A stretch of 6,778 nt of DNA, from the NCBI GenBank assembly GCA_946628455.1, contig CAMOWP010000097.1:1-6778 (forward strand), written 5' to 3'. Made by a program: the position numbers and the translations under genes. Shown here one piece after another: positions 1 through 5,924 of this stretch; within the stretch, counting starts at the first letter, position 1; the number at the start of each line of letters is the position of its first letter. Below the pieces are notes generated by a model, which saw nothing but the letters and a program-made list of their open reading frames with translations, had not been told where the DNA came from and ran no database searches. This DNA comes from an uncultured Clostridia bacterium. GTDB lineage: Bacteria; Bacillota; Clostridia; Oscillospirales; Acutalibacteraceae.

Positions 1-17
1 GAGAAAGGAAATTTATT

Positions 18-1301
18 ATGTCATACAAATTTGAAACCTTACAGCTCCACGTTGGACAGGAAACACCGGACCCTGCGTCAGACGCAAGGGCAGTACCGAT
101 TTATCAGACAACATCATACGTATTTAAAAACAGCGACCACGCCGAGGCAAGATTCAATCTTTCCGACGCAGGTAATATTTACGGACGTCTTACAAACTCA
201 ACGCAGGGCGTCTTTGAGGCGAGAATTGCGGCTCTTGAGGGAGGCGTTGCGGCTCTTGCAACAGCAAGCGGCGCTGCTGCGGCGGCTTACACCTTCCAGG
301 CTCTCGCCCATTCGGGAGACCATATTGTTGCGGCTAAGACTATTTACGGCGGAACGTATAATTATCTTGCGCACACCTTCCCGCTTCACGGGGTTGAGAC
401 TACCTTTGTTGACCCTGACAATGTTCAGAATTTTGAAAACGCAATTCAGGAAAACACAAAGGCAATCTTCATTGAATCACTCGGTAATCCCAATTCAAAT
501 ATTATTGATATTCAGGCTGTTGCCGATATTGCTCACGCGCACAAAATTCCGCTTGTTATTGATTCAACCTTTACAACGCCTTATCTTCTGCGTCCGATTG
601 AATACGGCGCAGATATAGTAGTTCATTCCGCAACCAAATTCATAGGCGGTCACGGAACAACCCTCGGCGGCGTTATAGTTGACAGCGGAAAGTTTGACTG
701 GAAGGCTTCGGGAAAATTCCCGCATATTGCAGACGCAAACCCGAGCTACCATGGCGTAAGCTTTGTTGACGCGGTAGGTCCTGCAGCGTTTGTAACATAT
801 ATCAGAGCGATAATTCTTCGCGATACAGGCGCGGCTATCTCTCCGTTCAATGCGTTCCTTCTTCTTCAGGGAACAGAAACGCTTTCACTCAGAGTTGAAA
901 GACACGTTAAAAACACAAAGAAGGTGCTCGATTACCTTAAAAAGCATCCGCTCGTTGAAAAAATCAACCACCCGAGCCTTGATGCTAAATACGTTGATTT
1001 ATATAATAAGTATTTCCCGAACGGCGCAGGCTCGATATTTACTTTTGATATAAAGGGCGGCGAGAAGGAGGCAAAGGCGTTCATTGACGCGCTTCAGATT
1101 TTCTCAATCCTCGCAAACGTGGCAGACGTTAAGTCGCTCGTTATTCACCCTGCAACAACAACCCACTCACAGCTTTCAGCTGAGGAGCTTGCAGACCAGG
1201 GCATATATCCGTCAACAATCCGTCTTTCAATAGGAACGGAGCATATTGACGATATTATTGCAGACCTCGACAATGCGTTCAAGGCTGTTGAAAATTTATA
1301 A
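18..1301 (+). CDS. metY: O-acetylhomoserine aminocarboxypropyltransferase (O-acetylhomoserine sulfhydrylase)
   Basis: This PLP enzyme makes homocysteine from O-acetyl-L-homoserine and sulfide, the direct sulfhydrylation route to methionine; it acts in the cytosol. The 427-residue length fits MetY and exceeds the roughly 380-400 residues of MetB/MetC. Seen in the protein: the Cys/Met-metabolism PLP fold with the YGR motif at 55-57, Asp182 in the VIDSTF stretch (pyridine-nitrogen contact in this family), and the PLP-binding Lys207 in SATKFIGGHG. A segment at about 226-252, between the PLP lysine and the C-terminal domain, is typical of the sulfhydrylase branch. The ATG at 18 has an AAGGA at 5-9 with 8-base spacing. 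The promoter and any leader (for example a SAM riboswitch) lie outside the window. The gene runs toward thrS and ends at a shared terminator. Whether O-acetylserine is also used cannot be read from the sequence. Confidence 0.94.
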   Translation: MSYKFETLQLHVGQETPDPASDARAVPIYQTTSYVFKNSDHAEARFNLSDAGNIYGRLTNSTQGVFEARIAALEGGVAALATASGAAAAAYTFQALAHSGDHIVAAKTIYGGTYNYLAHTFPLHGVETTFVDPDNVQNFENAIQENTKAIFIESLGNPNSNIIDIQAVADIAHAHKIPLVIDSTFTTPYLLRPIEYGADIVVHSATKFIGGHGTTLGGVIVDSGKFDWKASGKFPHIADANPSYHGVSFVDAVGPAAFVTYIRAIILRDTGAAISPFNAFLLLQGTETLSLRVERHVKNTKKVLDYLKKHPLVEKINHPSLDAKYVDLYNKYFPNGAGSIFTFDIKGGEKEAKAFIDALQIFSILANVADVKSLVIHPATTTHSQLSAEELADQGIYPSTIRLSIGTEHIDDIIADLDNAFKAVENL

Positions 1302-1338
1302 ATTCACTCTCTGTAATTCCTATATATTCCTGAAAGCG

Positions 1339-1376
1339 AAACGGACAGCCCTTATGAGCTGCCCGTTTTGTTTTTG
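1339..1376. terminator. Two-way terminator between convergent metY and thrS
   Basis: A 9-base arm at 1341-1349 pairs with 1358-1366 around an 8-base loop. On the plus strand there is one A-C mismatch, and the stem is followed by a T-rich run (1366-1380), so it should end metY transcription. On the minus strand the mismatch becomes a G-U wobble, giving a better stem but a poorer U tract, so it is probably only a weak terminator for thrS. The T-rich run reaches into the thrS stop codon. Confidence 0.75.
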
Positions 1377-1378
1377 TT

Positions 1379-3313
1379 TTATCTTGCTTTAGTTTCGATT
1401 TCTTCTGTGATTCTCTTAACGAATTCGTCAATTGTTGTTGCGCCCTCGTCGCCGTTCTTTCTTGAACGCACTGAGATTGTTCCCGCCTCTATATCCTTAT
1501 CGCCGACAAGAATCATATACGGAATTTTTTCCATCTGAGCGCTTCTGATTTTGAAGCCTACCTTTTCGCTTCTGTCATCGAGCTCGCAGCGAACGCCTGC
1601 CGCTTCAAGCTTGCTCATCATTTCTCTTGCGTAATCCTGATGTCTGTCCGCAATCGGGAGGAATTTAACCTGAACAGGAGCAAGCCAGGTCGGGAACGCG
1701 CCCATCGTTTCCTCAATAAGATAAGCCATAAATCTGTCAAGCGAGCCGAGAATAGCTCTGTGAAGAACAACGGGAGTGCGCGGAGTGTTGTCTTTATCAA
1801 TATAGGTAAGGTTGAATTTTGCAGGGAGGCAGAAATCAAGCTGACAGGTTGAAAGCGTGTATTCTGCGCCGACTGCAGGCCTTACGTTAACGTCAAGCTT
1901 CGGGCCGTAGAAGGCAGCCTCGCCGATTTCCTCCGTATAATCGAGCTCAAGCGAATCAAGAACATCTCTGAGAGCGTCCTCAGCTGTGTTCCACATCTCG
2001 TCGTCATCGTGGTATTTTTCCTTGTCCGCAGGGTCGCGGAGCGAAAGCACAAGGCGGTAATCAGTAATTCCGAAATCCTTGTAGGTTTCAAAAATAAGGT
2101 CAACAACCTTTGCAAACTCCTCTTTAATCTGCTCGGGAGTAACAAAAAGGTGAGCGTCATTCTGGCAGAAATGGCGTCCTCTTTCAATTCCCTTGAGAGT
2201 ACCGGAAGCCTCAAAGCGGAAATCGTGTGCGATTTCGCCGATTCTGATAGGAAGGTTTCTGTAGGAATGAGGCTGGTTAGCGTAAATTCTCATATGGTGA
2301 GGGCAGTTCATCGGACGGAGAACGTAGGTGTCCTCCTCAACCTCCATAGCGGGGAACATATTGTCCTTGTAATGGTCCCAGTGGCCAGAGGTTTTGTAAA
2401 GATTAACCGTACCTACGCAAGGTGTGAGAACGTGCTGGTAGCCTGAAGCGATTTCCTTATCTCTGATATAGTTTTCAAGGATTCTCCAGACTGTGTAGCC
2501 CTTTGGCAGGAACATCGGCATACCTCTGCCTACAAGCTCGTCAGTCATAAATAAGCCGAGGTCGTGGCCTAATTTTCTGTGGTCTCTGAGCTTAGCCTCC
2601 TCAAGGCGTTTTAAGTATTCGTCAAGCTGGTCCTTCTTCGGGAAAGCGATACCGTAAATTCTCTGTAAAGCCTTGCCCTTTGAATCGCCGCGCCAGTATG
2701 CTGCGTTATTGCTGATGAGTGCAAATGCATTGCCCTTGATTGTTCCCGTTTTGAAAACGTGAGGGCCTGCGCAAAGCTCGGTGAATTCGCCCTGCTTGTA
2801 AAAGCTTATTGCCTCGCCCTTGTCAGCGTGCTCCTTAATAAGCTCAACCTTGTAAGGCTCGCCCTTTTCCTCCATAAGCTTTATAGCCTCGTCAACGGGA
2901 AGCTCAAAGCGCTCAAGCTCAAGGTTTTCCTTAACGATTTTCTTCATCTCGGCTGTTATTCTTTCAAGGTCGTCGGGAGTGAAGGTCTCCTCAACGTCAA
3001 AGTCATAGTAAAAGCCGTTTTCGATAGCGGGGCCGATTGTGAGCTTCGCCTCGGGGTAAATCCTTTTAACAGCCTGAGCCATAATGTGGGAGGCGGTGTG
3101 GTTAAACGCCTTCTTGCCGTCCTCGTCATCAAAGGTGAGAATTTCAAGCGAGCAATCATCGCTGATGAGAGTTCTCAGGTCGGCAACCTCGCCGTCAATT
3201 TTGCAGGCGCAGGCGTTTCTGAAAAGCCCCATTGAGATATCCTTTGTAATATCCGCAGCGGTTTTAGCCTCGGAATATTCAAGAATACTGCCGTCTTTTA
3301 ATGTAATCTTCAT
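1379..3313 (-). CDS. thrS: Threonine--tRNA ligase (ThrRS)
   Basis: This enzyme charges tRNA-Thr with threonine in the cytosol. The 644-residue protein has the full bacterial layout: a TGS domain (about 1-62), an editing domain with HxxxH at His72/His76 and CxxxH at Cys181/His185 that removes mischarged serine, a class II catalytic core (about 245-540), and a C-terminal anticodon-binding domain (about 545-644). The expected catalytic zinc ligands are present: Cys337 in MNCPHH, His388 in NDAHLF, His518 in VLHRA. Motif 2 is at FRFEAS (Arg366) and motif 3 at GSLDRF (Arg526). The start at 3313 was chosen because MKITLKDGS is the usual ThrRS N-terminus and a GGAGG (3321-3325) sits 7 bases upstream. 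An in-frame ATG at 3406 would put coding sequence through the leader terminator and is not real. Expression is controlled by the upstream T-box. The motif 2 loop reads RGRHFCQNDAH instead of the common RVRGxTxxDAH. Confidence 0.97.
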   Translation of the reverse strand: MKITLKDGSILEYSEAKTAADITKDISMGLFRNACACKIDGEVADLRTLISDDCSLEILTFDDEDGKKAFNHTASHIMAQAVKRIYPEAKLTIGPAIENGFYYDFDVEETFTPDDLERITAEMKKIVKENLELERFELPVDEAIKLMEEKGEPYKVELIKEHADKGEAISFYKQGEFTELCAGPHVFKTGTIKGNAFALISNNAAYWRGDSKGKALQRIYGIAFPKKDQLDEYLKRLEEAKLRDHRKLGHDLGLFMTDELVGRGMPMFLPKGYTVWRILENYIRDKEIASGYQHVLTPCVGTVNLYKTSGHWDHYKDNMFPAMEVEEDTYVLRPMNCPHHMRIYANQPHSYRNLPIRIGEIAHDFRFEASGTLKGIERGRHFCQNDAHLFVTPEQIKEEFAKVVDLIFETYKDFGITDYRLVLSLRDPADKEKYHDDDEMWNTAEDALRDVLDSLELDYTEEIGEAAFYGPKLDVNVRPAVGAEYTLSTCQLDFCLPAKFNLTYIDKDNTPRTPVVLHRAILGSLDRFMAYLIEETMGAFPTWLAPVQVKFLPIADRHQDYAREMMSKLEAAGVRCELDDRSEKVGFKIRSAQMEKIPYMILVGDKDIEAGTISVRSRKNGDEGATTIDEFVKRITEEIETKAR

Positions 3314-3335
3314 AGTTTTTCCTCCGTTAATTATT

Positions 3336-3373
3336 GTAGGGGAGGGTCTCTGCGCCCTCCCGAGCGTTGCAAC
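3336..3373. repeat. GC-rich palindromic element in the thrS 5' UTR
   Basis: A perfect 7-base inverted repeat pairs 3340-3346 (GGGAGGG) with 3355-3361 (CCCTCCC) around an 8-base loop. It is flanked on the left by TTGTA and on the right by the palindrome GTTGCAAC (3366-3373). It lies between the T-box terminator and the thrS ribosome binding site and is in neither. It resembles, from memory, short TGTAGGGG...CCCG palindromes scattered between genes in Clostridia genomes. Only one copy is in the window, so its repeat status is inferred. Confidence 0.5.
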
Positions 3374-3374
3374 C

Positions 3375-3404
3375 CAAAAAAATAAGCACCCCGAATCAGG
3401 GTGC
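3375..3404 (-). terminator. T-box-controlled terminator of the thrS leader
   Basis: On the minus strand GCACCC (3404-3399) pairs with GGGTGC (3391-3386), with a possible extra U-G pair inside, followed by a T-rich run TTATTTTTTT (3385-3376). The 5' arm of this hairpin is also the 3' arm of the antiterminator, as expected for a T-box switch acting on transcription termination. Confidence 0.9.
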
Positions 3405-3595
3405 AAAAATTACACGGTTCCACCTGAATTACGCACAGTGCGTCACTCAAAGCCTTTAACGCAGGCGAACGTCAGAGCATTTCCTCTCCGCACTCAAGGG
3501 CGGTAACAGCAATTCCTCCGCACGTTCTCACACCTGCCGAACGCTCTCTGTAGCTTTAAAACAGCTGCCTTGTCCCTCTCAAAGCTTTAAATATC
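3375..3595 (-). promoter_or_regulatory. Threonine T-box riboswitch leader upstream of thrS
   Basis: The leader senses uncharged tRNA-Thr and lets transcription continue into thrS when charging is low. Seen on the minus strand: AGAGAG near 3547, a putative specifier codon ACC (3504-3502, threonine) followed by a purine and a CTTGAGTG stretch, a 5-bp hairpin at 3443-3431, and the T-box core AGGTGGAACCGTG (3425-3413). The antiterminator can be drawn exactly: CAGG (3426-3423) with CCTG (3400-3397), a 7-base TGGAACC bulge (3422-3416), then GTG (3415-3413) with CAC (3403-3401) around a 9-base loop. This excludes the terminator hairpin. TGGA in the bulge predicts a tRNA ending UCCA. The leader start is set from the promoter; the Stem I fold was not fully worked out, so the specifier is less certain than the T-box core. 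Confidence 0.93.
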
Positions 3596-3601
3596 GAAAA
3601 T

Positions 3602-3630
3602 ATAATAGCACCGATTCACGCCTTTGTCAA
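3602..3630 (-). promoter_or_regulatory. Sigma-A promoter of thrS
   Basis: On the minus strand there is a consensus -35 box TTGACA (3630-3625), a 17-base spacer, and -10 box TATTAT (3607-3602). This places transcription start near 3595, just ahead of the T-box leader. Confidence 0.9.
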
Positions 3631-3644
3631 GCGGTGAATTATGG

Positions 3645-3673
3645 TTGACATCTCATTAATTATGATGTAATAT
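3645..3673 (+). promoter_or_regulatory. Sigma-A promoter of the thiamine uptake operon
   Basis: Consensus -35 box TTGACA (3645-3650), 17-base spacer, and -10 box TAATAT (3668-3673). Predicted transcription start is near 3680, so the transcript begins almost directly with the TPP aptamer. It is divergent from the thrS promoter, with only 14 bp between the two -35 boxes. Confidence 0.9.
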
Positions 3674-3680
3674 ATATTTA

Positions 3681-3803
3681 ACTTGATAAGTCAGGGGTGC
3701 TGAGAAAACTCGGCTGAGATTATACCCTCTAACTCGTTCGGTAATGCGAACGCAGAAGGACGTTGTATGAATTCAGGCACTCCGTATTTTGCGGAGTGCT
3801 TTT
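3681..3803 (+). promoter_or_regulatory. TPP riboswitch (THI box) with expression platform
   Basis: This RNA binds thiamine pyrophosphate and turns off the downstream uptake genes. The aptamer is about 3690-3761. Visible parts: P1 GTC/GAC (3690-3692, 3759-3761), P2 AGGG/CCCT (3693-3696, 3725-3728), P3 GCTGAG/CTCGGC closed by AAAA (3699-3714), the conserved CTGAGA (3714-3719), and the P4/P5 arm CGTTCG/CGAACG (3735-3740, 3747-3752) whose loop carries the conserved GTAATG. The expression platform is a terminator at 3777-3803. In the ligand-free RNA, GGGGTGC (3694-3700) can pair with the terminator arm GCACTCC (3777-3783), which predicts antitermination. High TPP should therefore end transcription early. 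Confidence 0.96.
3777..3803 (+). terminator. TPP-controlled terminator
   Basis: GCACTCCG (3777-3784) pairs perfectly with CGGAGTGC (3792-3799) around a 7-base loop, followed by TTTT (3800-3803). The U tract is short but the stem is strong. It sits between the TPP aptamer and the first gene of the operon. Confidence 0.9.
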
Positions 3804-3836
3804 GACTTATAAGTAATAATCAAAAGGAGAAGAAAT

Positions 3837-4136
3837 ATGAAAGCAAGCATTGCAATTCAGGTTTTGCCTCAGGTTGACAGCGAGGATGAGCTTATCCGCA
3901 TTGTCGACGAGGTAATTGCCTACATCAAAAGCACGGGGCTCAACTGCTACGTTGGTCCGTTTGAAACAACTGTTGAGGGCGAAAGCTACGATGAGCTTAT
4001 GGAAATTGCCGCAAACTGCCAGAAGGTGGCAATCAAGGCGGGCTGTGAAAGCGTAAGCTCGTATATCAAGGTGGTTTACTGCCCTGAGGGCGAGGTGCTC
4101 ACAATTGACAAAAAGGTTACGAAGCATCACCAATAA
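3837..4136 (+). CDS. Thiamine-binding protein, MTH1187/YkoF family (DUF77)
   Basis: A small soluble protein of 99 residues, the usual length for single-domain members of the Thiamine_BP family (ferredoxin-like fold, usually oligomeric). Seen: the N-terminal strand ASIAIQVLPQ, the family hallmark GPFETTVEGE at about 40-49, a helix DELMEIA, and the final strand ending in TIDKKVTKH. No signal peptide or membrane segment is present, so it should be cytosolic. B. subtilis YkoF, a double-domain relative, binds thiamine or its pyrimidine and is encoded with an uptake system; the same role is inferred here. The ATG at 3837 has AAGGAG (3824-3829) at 7-base spacing. It is the first gene behind the TPP riboswitch, and its last 32 bases overlap the permease gene. 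The exact ligand (thiamine, HMP or TPP) cannot be read from the sequence. Confidence 0.9.
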   Translation: MKASIAIQVLPQVDSEDELIRIVDEVIAYIKSTGLNCYVGPFETTVEGESYDELMEIAANCQKVAIKAGCESVSSYIKVVYCPEGEVLTIDKKVTKHHQ

Positions 4137-4878
4137 ATCGTTTCCGCCGTTTATAACTATCGTAGTTGTTATAGCGATATGGTTTGCGGTCTGCGAGGGC
4201 GAGGTCGTGCCTGCGTTTATGCTTCCTTCGCCCGCGGCGGTTGCAAAGGCGTTTGCCGAAAATATCGGCTATATGGCAAAGGAGTCGCTTTATACTATGC
4301 AGGAGGCAGTTTACGGCCTCCTTGCGGGAATCGCAATCGCCTTTATTCTTGCAACGCTGATGGATAAATTCGATTTCTTATACAAAGCCTTTTATCCGTT
4401 GCTTGTAATAAGCCAGACCATACCTACCATTGCAATCGCGCCTCTGCTCGTGCTGTGGATGGGCTACGGTATGGCGCCGAGGATTACGCTTGTTATTATA
4501 ACAACGTTTTTCCCGATTGCGATAGGCCTGCTCGACGGTTATAAAAGCGTGGATAACGACAACGTAAATCTTATGCGCTCGATGGGCGCAAATAAAATTC
4601 AGATTTTCCGCCACGTAAAGCTGCCGAGCGCCGTTCCGTCGTTTTTCTCGGGGCTGAGAATAGCGTCGTCTTACGCGGTAGTGGGAGCGCTTATTGCAGA
4701 GTGGCTCGGCGGAAACAACGGCCTCGGCGTTTATATGACGCGGGTAAAGAAGGCGTATTCGTTTGATAAAATGTTTGCAGTAATTGTTTTTATCTGCGCG
4801 GTGAGCCTGCTGTTAATGGCTGCTGTTCGCATTATCGAACGCCTTGCAATGCCGTACAAACAACAAAAGCTTAAATAA
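4105..4878 (+). CDS. thiX: ABC transporter permease, ThiX-type (NitT/TauT-like family)
   Basis: A membrane protein of 257 residues that forms the channel of a thiamine-precursor importer. About six membrane segments are visible near residues 15-30, 67-86, 95-117, 126-143, 181-199 and 222-242. The cytoplasmic coupling loop that docks with the ATPase is seen at about 155-175 (NLMRSMGAN...FRHVKLP). The N-terminal pattern ending in FMLPSPAAV is typical of SsuC/TauC/ThiX permeases. The start is inferred to be TTG at 4105: there is no ATG before codon 39, which would remove the first membrane segment, and a GAGG at 4092-4095 lies 9 bases upstream. This makes a 32-base overlap with the thiamine-binding protein gene and suggests coupled translation. 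The thiamine-related substrate is inferred from the riboswitch and neighbours; the permease alone would not distinguish it from sulfonate or riboflavin-type transporters. Confidence 0.9.
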   Translation: MTKRLRSITNKSFPPFITIVVVIAIWFAVCEGEVVPAFMLPSPAAVAKAFAENIGYMAKESLYTMQEAVYGLLAGIAIAFILATLMDKFDFLYKAFYPLLVISQTIPTIAIAPLLVLWMGYGMAPRITLVIITTFFPIAIGLLDGYKSVDNDNVNLMRSMGANKIQIFRHVKLPSAVPSFFSGLRIASSYAVVGALIAEWLGGNNGLGVYMTRVKKAYSFDKMFAVIVFICAVSLLLMAAVRIIERLAMPYKQQKLK

Positions 4879-4905
4879 CGCGTTAAATAATGAAAGGAAA
4901 ATAAT

Positions 4906-5922
4906 ATGAAAAAGCTTATATCATTAGTGTTAGCGCTTGCGCTTGTATTATCGCTTGCTGCGTGCGCTAAAAATGAAACAAAAAAAGAAGAAACAAAAAC
5001 TCAGGCAAGCAGCGCGGAGAAAACAAAAATAACTCTCTGCCTTGACTATACTCCGAACACAAACCATTCCGGAATTTTCATTGCTCAGAACAAGGGTTAC
5101 TTTGAAGCTGAAAACCTTGAGGTTGAAATCATTCAGCCCGAGGAGGGAACGGCAACAGAGCTCTGCGCTGCAGGCAAGGTACAGCTTGCGATTGATTTTC
5201 AGGATTACCTTGCCCCGAGCTATATACAGGGCCTCGGAATTACAGCCGTTGCCGCTATCGTAAACCATAACACAGCGGGTATCCTTGCGCGCAAGGGCGA
5301 GCTTGAAACCCCGAAGGGTCTTGAAAACGATAAGTACGCAACCTATATGGCTCCCATTGAGCTTGCGATGACTGATTATCTCTGCCAGAGCGCAGGCGGA
5401 GACGCGTCAACCATCAATTATATTGAGGATTATCCTACCAATGCTGCGGAGGCGCTCAACAACAACGTTTTCGACTCGCTTTGTATTTACTACGCTTGGG
5501 ACGGAATCAATGCTGAAATGACGGGCGATTTTGATTTCGTTTTCTACAAGGATTATGAAGAAGCGTTTGATTATTATTCACCGGTAATTATTGCAAACAA
5601 CGATTTCCTTAAAAACGATACCGAAACTGCAAAGGCGGCTCTTCGCGCAATCAAAAAGGGCTACGAATATGCAATTGCAAATCCTGACGAGGCTGCTGAA
5701 ATTCTTATCAACAGCGATGAAACGGGAGCGCTCAGGGGCAGAGAGGAATTCGTTAAAAAATCTCAGCAGTGGATTTCAAAGCAGTACGTTGCAGACGGCA
5801 AGAGCTGGGGCTATATTGACCCTGCTCGATGGAACGCATTTTACAAGTGGTGCTTTGATAACAAGGCGATTGATAAAGAAATCCCTGAAAACACAGGCTT
5901 TTCAAATGATTATCTTGACTGA
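4906..5922 (+). CDS. thiY: Substrate-binding lipoprotein of thiamine-precursor ABC importer (NMT1/THI5-like, ThiY-type)
   Basis: An extracytoplasmic, lipid-anchored binding protein of 338 residues. The signal peptide is followed by lipobox LAAC with Cys20 as the lipidated residue, then a charged linker to about residue 40. The mature domain opens with LDYTPNTNHSGIFIAQNKGYF (47-66, in part), the signature of NMT1/THI5-like proteins that bind the thiamine pyrimidine (HMP or its formylamino form); the more usual form has LDW, so Tyr48 replaces Trp. A GTATELCAAGKVQLAI stretch at 81-96 and the later two-lobe pattern also fit. The cysteine-rich motif of yeast Thi5 is absent, so this is a transport protein rather than an HMP synthase. 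AAGGA (4894-4898) lies 7 bases before the ATG. It sits between the permease and ATPase genes under TPP control. The precise ligand among thiamine, HMP and formylaminopyrimidine is unsettled. Confidence 0.9.
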   Translation: MKKLISLVLALALVLSLAACAKNETKKEETKTQASSAEKTKITLCLDYTPNTNHSGIFIAQNKGYFEAENLEVEIIQPEEGTATELCAAGKVQLAIDFQDYLAPSYIQGLGITAVAAIVNHNTAGILARKGELETPKGLENDKYATYMAPIELAMTDYLCQSAGGDASTINYIEDYPTNAAEALNNNVFDSLCIYYAWDGINAEMTGDFDFVFYKDYEEAFDYYSPVIIANNDFLKNDTETAKAALRAIKKGYEYAIANPDEAAEILINSDETGALRGREEFVKKSQQWISKQYVADGKSWGYIDPARWNAFYKWCFDNKAIDKEIPENTGFSNDYLD

Positions 5923-5924
5923 TT

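Noticed and set aside
2009..2446. Plus-strand open frame of 145 codons opposite thrS
   Set aside because: It lies wholly antisense to well-conserved thrS sequence, has no recognised motif or ribosome binding site, and is explained by codon bias of thrS.
2759..3235. Plus-strand open frame of 158 codons opposite the thrS N-terminal half
   Set aside because: Leucine- and valine-rich shadow of thrS codons; no start signal and no recognisable domain.
3314..3406. 31-codon N-terminal extension of thrS starting at 3406
   Set aside because: It reads through the T-box terminator hairpin and the palindromic element, has no ribosome binding site, and the standard ThrRS N-terminus with a strong Shine-Dalgarno begins at 3313.
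3084..3506. Plus-strand open frame of 140 codons across the thrS start and T-box
   Set aside because: It crosses a coding end, a hairpin terminator and the T-box on the opposite strand; no coding signature of its own.
3807..4133. Minus-strand open frame opposite the thiamine-binding protein
   Set aside because: Antisense shadow; the plus-strand frame matches a known family and has a ribosome binding site.
4906..5922. HMP synthase of the Thi5 type (single-turnover enzyme) instead of a binding protein
   Set aside because: It has a lipoprotein signal peptide, lacks the cysteine-rich Thi5 motif, and is flanked by permease and ATPase genes.
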